In this document: one piece after another, positions 15,936 through 23,164 of the stretch
Layout of the letters: the number at the start of each line of letters is the position of its first letter
Position numbering within the stretch: the stretch's first letter is position 1
Source: CAYSLA01 sp964431685
Lineage (GTDB): Bacteria > Armatimonadota > UBA5829
Assembly (NCBI GenBank): GCA_964431685.1
Contig: CAYSLA010000027.1
Span: forward strand, 1-28,700
Reading direction: 5' to 3'
Length of the DNA stretch: 28,700 nt
Position numbers and translations under genes: made by a program
Notes under the pieces: model-generated
Told to the model about the DNA's origin: nothing
Seen by the model: the letters and a program-made list of their open reading frames with translations, nothing else
Database searches by the model: none

Positions 15936-17165
15936 TTGGCACTCAAGAAGGAAACTAATGCACCGCACAGGACAAAAGGTCTCGTGCGCGCCACGGACGA
16001 TGACGAATGCAGCGAGAGTGACCGGCTGCTCTGGCTGAAAGACGCGCGTTTTGGAGTGTTCTTCCACTGGGGAACCTACGCGGTTCACGCGCACGGCTCG
16101 TGGGCCATGCACCAGGAAGCCATTCCCGCGGAGACATACCGGCAACTTGCATATCGCTTCAAGCCCAGGAAGGGCTGGGCTGATGAATGGATGGACCTTG
16201 TCGTCGGCTCAGGTGCCCGCTATGCCGTGCTTACCACAAAACACCACGAAGGCTACTGTCTGTTCCCCACCAAGACCACGGACTACAACGCCGCCCAAAC
16301 GGGCCCAGGTCGTGATCTGATCCGGGAGTATGTTGACGCGTGTCGCCGCGCGAAAGTAAAGGTCGGGTTCTACTACTCCGCGCCCGATTGGCGGTTTGGA
16401 CTCGACCCGATAACCCCCGACAGCGGGGACCTGTACTCGCGCTACAAAGATTCTACCCGCGCACAGGTCGAGGAACTCTGCACAAACTACGGGCCCATCG
16501 ATCTATGGTGGTGGGACGGCGAGCCTCCCGACGTAGACGAGACTCTTCGCTGGATGCGCGAGGCCCAGCCAAAGATGGTAATAAACGACCGCTGCGGCCG
16601 CGAGTTGGACTGCGCAAGCTGCGAGAAGGAGATCAGGCCGCCCGCAGATATCAAGCGACCCTGGGAATGCTGCACGACTTCCAACGAACACTGGGGCTAC
16701 TTTGGCCCGGGCGATATCAAATGGTTGCGCGACGTCGACGCGATACACTGGCTGGTGACGTGTGCTTCGTGGGAGGGCAATCTGCTGCTGAACATCGGAC
16801 CAAAAGCTGATGGCACACTGCCCGCCAAAGCAGTAAGTCACTTCACCAGAATCGGTGAATGGCTGGAAGTAAATGGTGAGTCTATCTACGGCACACGCAG
16901 GAGCAGTCTCAGTGGCGGCGCCGGAGGTGCGACGACAGCAAGAGGCGAGGCGGCATACCTTCACATTCTGCACTATCTCGCACCGGAGTATGTGATTCTG
17001 TCGCCAAGGGTAAGGGTGCTGTCCGCCAGGGTTTTGTCGACCGGTCAGGAGCTCAATGTTCGCCAAGAGGGCGAGCGCGTGATCATTTCGGGTCTACCTC
17101 GCCGGGCGCCCGACAGGCGGGACACCGTGGTCGTCCTTAAGACCGATGGCTGCGCGGAGGCGTAG
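15936..17165 (+). CDS. GH29 alpha-L-fucosidase, cytoplasmic
   Basis: I place the start at TTG 15936 (409 residues) because GGAGGA at 15925-15930 lies 5 bp upstream; the first ATG of the frame lies far inside the previous gene, and the nearby ATG at 15958 is out of frame. GH29 motifs are clear: ARFGVFFHWGTYAV (His44), YAVLTTKHHEGYCLFPTKTTD (His103-His104), FYYSAPDW, and GPIDLWWWDGEP with Asp194 at the position of the GH29 nucleophile. WEGNLLLNIGPKADG closes the catalytic part. The remainder (about 355-409) is a short beta-rich tail. There is no signal peptide, so it should cleave terminal L-fucose from imported oligosaccharides. It is the last gene of the plus operon, facing the minus operon with a 20-bp gap. 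Confidence 0.92.
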   Translation: MALKKETNAPHRTKGLVRATDDDECSESDRLLWLKDARFGVFFHWGTYAVHAHGSWAMHQEAIPAETYRQLAYRFKPRKGWADEWMDLVVGSGARYAVLTTKHHEGYCLFPTKTTDYNAAQTGPGRDLIREYVDACRRAKVKVGFYYSAPDWRFGLDPITPDSGDLYSRYKDSTRAQVEELCTNYGPIDLWWWDGEPPDVDETLRWMREAQPKMVINDRCGRELDCASCEKEIRPPADIKRPWECCTTSNEHWGYFGPGDIKWLRDVDAIHWLVTCASWEGNLLLNIGPKADGTLPAKAVSHFTRIGEWLEVNGESIYGTRRSSLSGGAGGATTARGEAAYLHILHYLAPEYVILSPRVRVLSARVLSTGQELNVRQEGERVIISGLPRRAPDRRDTVVVLKTDGCAEA

Positions 17166-17185
17166 GCAGACCCGCTCGACCTAAC

Positions 17186-18235
17186 TCAGATCAGATTATC
17201 GACGGTGAAGCGCTTGAAGCCGGCTACGCAGGGACGGTATCCGCATACCCAGAACTCTCCCGTCGATGGGCACGCGATTGTCGCCGCCTGCAGATAGTCG
17301 TAGCACCATCCGCCGTCGCTCTGCTCAGTCTGGATGTACTCCATCATCCGTTCGACGGTCCACTTGCCTTTGGACGCCTTCAAATGGCTCTTGACTTTCT
17401 GTGACAGTTTGATTCCCTGCTCCAGGTCGTGGGCGATGCCTTCGTCCAACAGGGCTTTGACCAGTTCCACCGATTCAAACGTTCCCGCTGTCATCAAGTT
17501 GTCCTGATCAGGCTCGCGCAACGCGTGGAGGGCGCCGCACGCCTCCAATGTGACGACTTTGCCAGTCTTGTCCGCGATAGTGAAGACGCTGGTGCAATTG
17601 AAGCTTCTGATCATGTCCACCGCCTCCGCTATGTTGGTGGCGTGCTGTATCGCGTACCTTTCGGCGAAGAATGCCCTTGCGTACAGGTCAAATGGAAAAG
17701 CGTGCGTGCCATCTGAGAATCTGGTTCCGGCAAACGCGGACGCCTGCCCTATCGCGAGCCCGGACTTGTTCATACTTCTCACGGTCCACGGCATTCCTGC
17801 CCACGTCACGGAGTAGAACGGTATGCCTTCGTCGGGCACCACAGCTTCCAGGATGGAAAATGGCGGCGAATCCTCGAGGACCCCTGACATCAGTAGTCCT
17901 CTGCTCGGATCGATACAGGACATGTTGAAGCAGGCAAGGGTGGCCGGGTGATCGCCGGACAGGGCGTTCCAGCATCGGAACACATAGGCCATGAAGTCAT
18001 CTTCGTCTATTCCCGCTGCCCGCGCGATGGCTCTCGTTTCCTCCATGATCCCCGGCCACCGCCGGTCCATATCATCTGCCATCCGTTTGCCATATTCTAT
18101 AGCGTCCGCCAGGGAGTACTGACTGGTGTGGCCGGGCATCCAGTGTTCGAACGCGATCCGTATGACGTGTCTAAGCTCACTTCCACGAGCCTTTCCGATC
18201 TGGGCGAAGCTACCTCTATGCGTGATTTCTATCAT
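17186..18235 (-). CDS. C45/AAT-type Ntn hydrolase (acyltransferase/amidohydrolase-like), copy 2
   Basis: 349 residues from ATG 18235, with AGAAAGAGAG upstream. Extension of the frame to 18367 would translate a dispersed repeat and is rejected. N-terminal RGSFAQIGKARGSEL and the helical part (RWPGIMEETRAIARAAGIDEDDFMAYVF) match the copy at 12526. The candidate processing site is TLACFNMSC with Cys102 at the position of Cys104 in copy 1. SMNKSGLAIGQASAF and TSVFTIADKTGKVVTLEAC correspond to later family segments. It is last in the minus operon, after a 219-bp repeat-filled gap, so its expression may differ from the rest. Substrate unknown; identity with copy 1 is low, so the two may have distinct substrates. 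Confidence 0.8.
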   Translation of the reverse strand: MIEITHRGSFAQIGKARGSELRHVIRIAFEHWMPGHTSQYSLADAIEYGKRMADDMDRRWPGIMEETRAIARAAGIDEDDFMAYVFRCWNALSGDHPATLACFNMSCIDPSRGLLMSGVLEDSPPFSILEAVVPDEGIPFYSVTWAGMPWTVRSMNKSGLAIGQASAFAGTRFSDGTHAFPFDLYARAFFAERYAIQHATNIAEAVDMIRSFNCTSVFTIADKTGKVVTLEACGALHALREPDQDNLMTAGTFESVELVKALLDEGIAHDLEQGIKLSQKVKSHLKASKGKWTVERMMEYIQTEQSDGGWCYDYLQAATIACPSTGEFWVCGYRPCVAGFKRFTVDNLI

Positions 18236-18287
18236 TACAGCTCTCTTTCTACGCAGTCGTCGTGTCACTTGCGAACCTCCGTGAGGT

Positions 18288-18306
18288 CCGGCAGTCAAGC
18301 TGCCGG
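18288..18306. repeat. Perfect inverted repeat in the 219-bp gap between minus-strand genes
   Basis: CCGGCAG-TCAAG-CTGCCGG. It lies after the beta-propeller gene and before the C45 gene on the minus strand. It could act as a stem-loop in the operon transcript; there is no U-run, so a classical terminator is not supported. Confidence 0.6.
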
Positions 18307-18344
18307 ATCGGGGTCCTGAACTTGCTTGCCGGATCTCCCGGCGG

Positions 18345-18421
18345 TCGAAATGACATGCCTGTGTCATTCCGAACGAATGTGAGGAATCTCGGGGAGATTT
18401 CTCCCTGCGGTCGAAATGACA
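18345..18421. repeat. Dispersed palindromic repeat cluster
   Basis: Arms TCGAAATGACA at 18345-18355 and 18411-18421 alternate with the inverted arm TGTCATTCCGA at 18362-18372 (one mismatch to the perfect complement). The surrounding gap 18236-18454 holds no gene. The TGTCATTCCGAACGAATGTGAGGAATCT type of sequence looks like a dispersed bacterial intergenic repeat; that it recurs elsewhere in this genome is inference. Confidence 0.65.
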
Positions 18422-18454
18422 TACTGTCCAGGCCCCGTATTGTCCGGGGCAGGG

Positions 18455-19945
18455 CTATTGACCCGCAAACTGGAACGCATACAACTTGGCGCTCCTCATC
18501 TCTAGGCGCAGGCGAATCGATCTTCCGGCGAGGGAGCTTAGATCAGGGCCACCGTTCCAGGTTACTTCGTGGTCGATGAAGTTGCCGTTTATCGGCACAC
18601 AGTCCTTTGCCCCGAAACCCGGTATGATTCTTGATTGCTCATCCAGGATCGCGACCTTTGCGGAGCCGACTGCGCTGGTGTTGATGTTGAGGTTGAGTCT
18701 GTTGCCGCTGAAGGTGATTGGCTTTGTGGTGAGCCGGCCGCCGGTGTGCCCAGCATCCATGGATACGAATCCGTCCACGCGCTGGGCTGCGCAGAAGACG
18801 CCAGCTATGTCCTTCGCAAACCACGCCGCCTTCAACGCGGGATCTGCCTTCCAGATGTGGCCCGCCCCGTGGGTACGGGCCTCGGCGGAGAAGTATTGAT
18901 ATATCATCGGACCTCTTCGCACCATCCCGACTGCCATCGTTGTCATTCTTGTATCGATGCCGTCATAGAAGTCGAGACCGACGTAGGGCGACGGAAACCG
19001 CTCCCAGGATACGCCGTCGCGGCTCACAGCCATCTGAACCTCAAAAGGTCCATCGTTTGCGCCGCGAGCGTGTCCTTCCCAGTCACGTCCCTTATAGTGG
19101 AAGTACATCCCGGGGAATGCCAGATATACATCTTTGGCGAACGGATACTTGAGCGAGGCGTTGGTGTAGATGTTAAGGTTCTTCGGCTCGCCTTCCATTG
19201 GTCCCAGCACGGTGGGGTATTCGAATGTTGGAACAGGCACCTTGTCCTCTCCCCAGACGTAGAACGGCTTCACCGAGCGGTCATATTCCCACGGGACATT
19301 GATGTCGTCCATCTCGGCGCGCAGAACCACCCGTTCCGGGTTCCATCCACGCATATAGACCACGTATTTACTTATGCGGTCATCCCAGAACGCGACGTTC
19401 TGGCTATCCGGCACGAACGGGAAGAGCCTTGTTTCCGAGCGAGTCCATTTCAGGCCGTCGGCGGACCAGGAGACGTACATCCCTGCTTTGTCCTTGTCCG
19501 GCCAATAGCGAGGATGCAGTATCTTGTATCGTCTCTCGGGAGGCGCCAGCGGATCGATGAACACGGTTGACTCGCAGTCCGCGTCTAAGATGTTGTTTTC
19601 CTTGCTGCCGTTGTAGTCCACCAACCCGAGGTTGGGTCTCTCCCAGTTGAGCCCGTCTTCCGAGGTAATGAGGGACAAAACCAGGCTCAGATTGTCGCCC
19701 TGGCCCATGAAATACATCCGGCAGGCCCCATTATCATCGAGGACGCTGGCGTAGAGTCCGACAGAGCCCATCTCCCACGGATGCTCCCGCTTCATAATGC
19801 GGCGAATGATCCGGGGAGGGTTCATTACTCGCGTGACGTCCAAGGTCCGTGAATGGTCAACGAGAAGATGGTCGATGAACAGATGCCTGTCGGTGCCGAT
19901 GTTGACGGCGTTCGCCTTGTTGCGGGATCGTGTAACTGCTGCCAT
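18455..19945 (-). CDS. Five-bladed beta-propeller protein related to GH43/GH32-type glycosidases
   Basis: 496 residues from ATG 19945, with GGAGGA a few bases upstream. No signal peptide. Repeated blade-like units of the form S-x-D-G-x-x-W-x-R are seen: SEDGLNWERPNLG, SADGLKWTR, SRDGVSWERF, the usual mark of the GH43/GH32/GH68 propeller superfamily and its non-enzymatic relatives. DRHLFIDHLLVDHSRTLD at the N-terminus and a C-terminal beta-sandwich-like part (about 400-496) complete it. Catalytic acids cannot be assigned by eye. It lies 36 bp after the GH123/DUF6067-like gene in the same operon, so a role in trimming the same glycan is likely. Confidence 0.7.
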   Translation of the reverse strand: MAAVTRSRNKANAVNIGTDRHLFIDHLLVDHSRTLDVTRVMNPPRIIRRIMKREHPWEMGSVGLYASVLDDNGACRMYFMGQGDNLSLVLSLITSEDGLNWERPNLGLVDYNGSKENNILDADCESTVFIDPLAPPERRYKILHPRYWPDKDKAGMYVSWSADGLKWTRSETRLFPFVPDSQNVAFWDDRISKYVVYMRGWNPERVVLRAEMDDINVPWEYDRSVKPFYVWGEDKVPVPTFEYPTVLGPMEGEPKNLNIYTNASLKYPFAKDVYLAFPGMYFHYKGRDWEGHARGANDGPFEVQMAVSRDGVSWERFPSPYVGLDFYDGIDTRMTTMAVGMVRRGPMIYQYFSAEARTHGAGHIWKADPALKAAWFAKDIAGVFCAAQRVDGFVSMDAGHTGGRLTTKPITFSGNRLNLNINTSAVGSAKVAILDEQSRIIPGFGAKDCVPINGNFIDHEVTWNGGPDLSSLAGRSIRLRLEMRSAKLYAFQFAGQ

Positions 19946-19981
19946 TTCGAGTCCTCCGATTCAAGCAGGCCAGGTTCGCCG

Positions 19982-22900
19982 CTAATTGATGTATTGTAGC
20001 AGACGATAGCTTCGCTTTGCCACAGGCACGGTGATCTTCCCATCGTCCAGCCGCCACACAGGCAACCGCAGGGGCGGGTTCAGCATATCATAGACCGAGT
20101 AGAAGCCGGCGTCCTCCAGGCCCAGCCGTTTCATATCCACCTGCAGCGTTACGTTGGCATCCTGGTCGCTGTCATTCATCAGCACCGCGAGAAGTTTGTG
20201 TGGGCGCGTGTAGAGCGAGCAGACTACTGGGTCTACCCCGCCGGAATCCACTTTCGCCACATTTCCGTTTTTCCAGTATGGCAGGAATTCCGTGTCGTCG
20301 TCCCATCCCCACGCGGTCATTGCACGAAACGCCCACGGAGCCGGATCAGGACCTCCCCACTGAATCACGTCGTGCAACAGGAGAAGTCCCGACAGATGCT
20401 GCATGCTCTGAGCGTACGGCGCGTACGTCTCTCCGGGATGGGTCTTCTGATGTTCCAGCCACCCGGGGTCTTTGTTGAACACCACCCCCTGTTCCGGCAG
20501 GAACATTGTCTGTGTGCCCCACAGACTCGGCACGTACTGCGCGCGCATCGTGTCCAGAGGTAGCATCCGCGAGTAGTCGAGGGGGAACTGCGGGTCGGCG
20601 GCGCGTTTGCCTTCCCAGTAAGAAGCGAACTGTTCGCCCTCAATCATTATGTCGGCGAACGCCCAGTACGCCATCCAAGGCAGTCCGGACATATGCACGG
20701 TGACCACGTTGCGCGGGTCCACGGCCTTGGCCGCCACGTAAACCCGCTTCATGTACTCTCTCGAAGCAAGAATCGGCACTGCCGGCTGCCAGTTCCCTGC
20801 GTCATCACTATATCCACAGCCGTGCGCACGGTTGCCGCACAGCCAGACTGCCGAATTGTCGAAGTAGAGGCCATACCAGGGCGCGTTCGGCCCGCGTCCC
20901 AGTTCTCTGAGGGACTTGTCGAGGTAGTAGAGGTAGAAGTCCTGATAGCCGCGCGAGCCGGGGCACACGTAACCGTTCATCCACTGATTACGATCGGTTA
21001 TCGGCTCGAGGTCCGCCCACGCAGGTGGAGTAACACGCCAATCCAGTTGGTAGTAACGATACTCCGGCGAGTTTGCCTCGGTGAAGCCGACGTTGCAGTA
21101 GAGGTTCATGATCTCCTGACGCAACGTCCAGTTGTCGTGCATCTGTTCCCGTAGGGCTCGGATCGTGGCGCCGCCTGGCGCGTCTGGTCCGAACACCTCA
21201 GCATTCCAGTGGTTCCAATAGTTCCAACGGCCGTTCCATCGCTCAGTATACATATAGACCTTGGGAACACTGGGCAGCTTGACTTCAAAATCACGATCTC
21301 CGCCTCCCCAGTAGCACTCGCGCCATCCGGTGGTTCGGGGACGGCAAGGGAGCCCCTGCCACCCGAAAGCGATCTCCCGCGCGGGTTCAAGCGAGACGGT
21401 TTCGTCGATGAAGTTGAGCTGCAGCACATATTCCTTGTTGCGAGGGAGCAGGCCGATGCCGTTCCTGATTTCCGCCAGTTTCCAGCCCTGCAGAGATTCG
21501 CGGCACCACTGGATGCCGTGCTCTTCATCGCCGAGCCGGACGAAGTTGCCGCCGGGCGGTCCGCCTGCCGGACTGAAGAACGTCGGTTTGTCCGGTGCGA
21601 GCCCGGTTGAGCTGCCCGGGATATACGAGCCATCATACCACACAGTGGCCATCTCAGGCCGAACCGGCGTCTCAAGTCGCACCCCATCCACGGCAGGCCC
21701 AGAGAGCTCCAAACGTGTCCAGTAGAACCCGTCAAACTCAATCCAGCTCTCGGCGGTCACGCGGACCCCATCTACCACACACGTCTGCGTGAACTCGACC
21801 CGCTGCGGCGTGATTTTCGTCCAAGTGAGCTTGCCATCGGCAGCAGGGGTTTCTCGCCCTGAGCGCTTGATGAGCAGCCGTTGAGGGGCGGCGAGGAAGT
21901 CGTTTCCGAGGATGTTCAACTGGCCAAAACCGATTGGCGCGTCCAGACGGTATACGCGGCCCCAACAGCGAACCTCCTTGCGTGCTTTGTCCACGGTTAT
22001 CGGAGTCCAGGGCGCAGGCACCTTGTCCGTCACGCCGATAGTGTTACCCGCCCACTCCGGTCGCGGTTGGATGCTCAAGTCCGCCGAGACAAGCGGCTGC
22101 GCAACGCCCGCGATCGTGACTTGCGCCGTGACAGTGTACTTTCCCGGGACCAGCTTCGAGGTGTCCAGTGTTGCCGGCTGCCATAGCTGCGTAAATCGGT
22201 CGATCTTGCCGCTCAAGATCGGCTTGGTGTTTCCTGCCGAAGTGAGGGTTACCTCGGCTCGTGCTCCCTCACTGATTGCCGAACCGTTGCGAACTCCGAC
22301 CATTGCTTCGAGATAGCGGGCTCCGGGGTGGAAGTTGAGGTGCAGCGCCGGCAATGGTCTGGTGGGAAGTGCAGAGGCCCAAGCAGGCGCAGACTCTCCT
22401 GCGGCCGGCGCCGGACTGCCGTTCGCTTCCATCTCCTCGATCTGCAGCAGCGCCGACTTACGGAAGATCGCGACCGCACGGGTACGGACCGGGGCTGCGA
22501 ATACGTGCTCAGTCACGGGACTGGTGTTGCCTGTGACCGGTTCGCCCTGTGTGACCCAGTCTGCCTCGACCCGTGGGTTGCCCCCTGGTTTCAGTGTCTG
22601 AATCTCGAAGTCGCGGGTGATGTTCTGCGTGAAGTGGAAGACGGTCACATTGGTCAGCTCGACCGTGTAATCCCACATCAACCATGCACGTGCTGGAGCA
22701 GGGCGGCCGAGGAATGCAGTGTTNNNNNNNNNNNNNNNNNNNNNNNNNNNNNNNNNNNNNNNNNNNNNNNNNNNNNNNNNNNNNNNNNNNNNNNNNNNNN
22801 NNNNNNNNNNNNNNNNNNNNNNNAATCCCACATCAACCATGCACGTGCTGGAGCAGGGCGGCCGAGGAATGCAGTGTTTGGTCCCCAACCAGGCTGCCCA

Positions 22901-23142
22901 TCATTGAGCTGGGTTGTGGTCTGCCAGCCTACTGTCGAACCCCATTCCTCCAGCACGCCGTTATTGGCGGCAGTCGCCAGCCAGCCGAGGTTGGGCGCGG
23001 CCCTTACACCGGACAGAACAGACAGGCTGATCAGAATCGGCAGCAAAACAACTTTCTGAATACAGTTACTACGGAAGTAATGGCTTTGCGGATCACTTGA
23101 ATGCTCTCTAGACGCTATCACGTTTGCACGCTCTCTTTCCAT
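19982..23142 (-). CDS. Secreted discoidin-like plus GH123/DUF6067-like hydrolase, interrupted by an assembly gap
   Basis: The frame is broken only by the N-gap. Deleting 155 bp (100 N plus one 55-bp duplicate) gives one frame of 1001 residues. ATG 23142 opens it; a GTG seven codons later is better placed behind GGAAAGAGAG. A signal peptide (VVLLPILISLSVLSGVRAA) precedes a discoidin/F5-8C-like domain (about 50-195: NGVLEEWGS, ARAWLMWDYTVELTNVTVFHF). The rest matches the protein at 7092-11162: KVPAPWTPITVDK, SWIEFDGFYWTRLEL, YGLYFDN then HGCGYSDDAGNWQPAVPIL. This shared region I take as GH123/DUF6067-like. It lacks the LamG and CBM9-like domains of its paralogue. Exported, acting on polymer; substrate unknown. 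Confidence 0.75.
22669..22878. repeat. Identical 55-bp flanks on both sides of the N-gap
   Basis: Bases 22669-22723 and 22824-22878 are the same 55 bp, separated only by N. This is what results when two overlapping contigs are scaffolded instead of merged. Collapsing the overlap restores the coding frame. Confidence 0.95.
22724..22823. other. Assembly gap of 100 N
   Basis: Exactly 100 unknown bases, a conventional placeholder length. The flanking overlap indicates that no sequence is missing here. Confidence 0.95.
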
Positions 23143-23164
23143 AATCGGGAATGGGTTCCACCCA

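Noticed and set aside
17166..17185. Bidirectional terminator between the convergent operons
   Set aside because: Only 20 bp, with no stable hairpin or T-run visible.
17294..17302. Partial match to the operator (ATAGTCGTA)
   Set aside because: Lies inside the C45 coding region, without a promoter, and lacks the last two bases.
18236..18367. N-terminal extension of the second C45 gene to 18367
   Set aside because: It translates a dispersed palindromic repeat; ATG 18235 has a ribosome-binding site and fits the paralogue's start.
18635..19570. 311-codon open frame on the plus strand
   Set aside because: Antisense shadow of the beta-propeller gene, whose motifs and ribosome site are clear.
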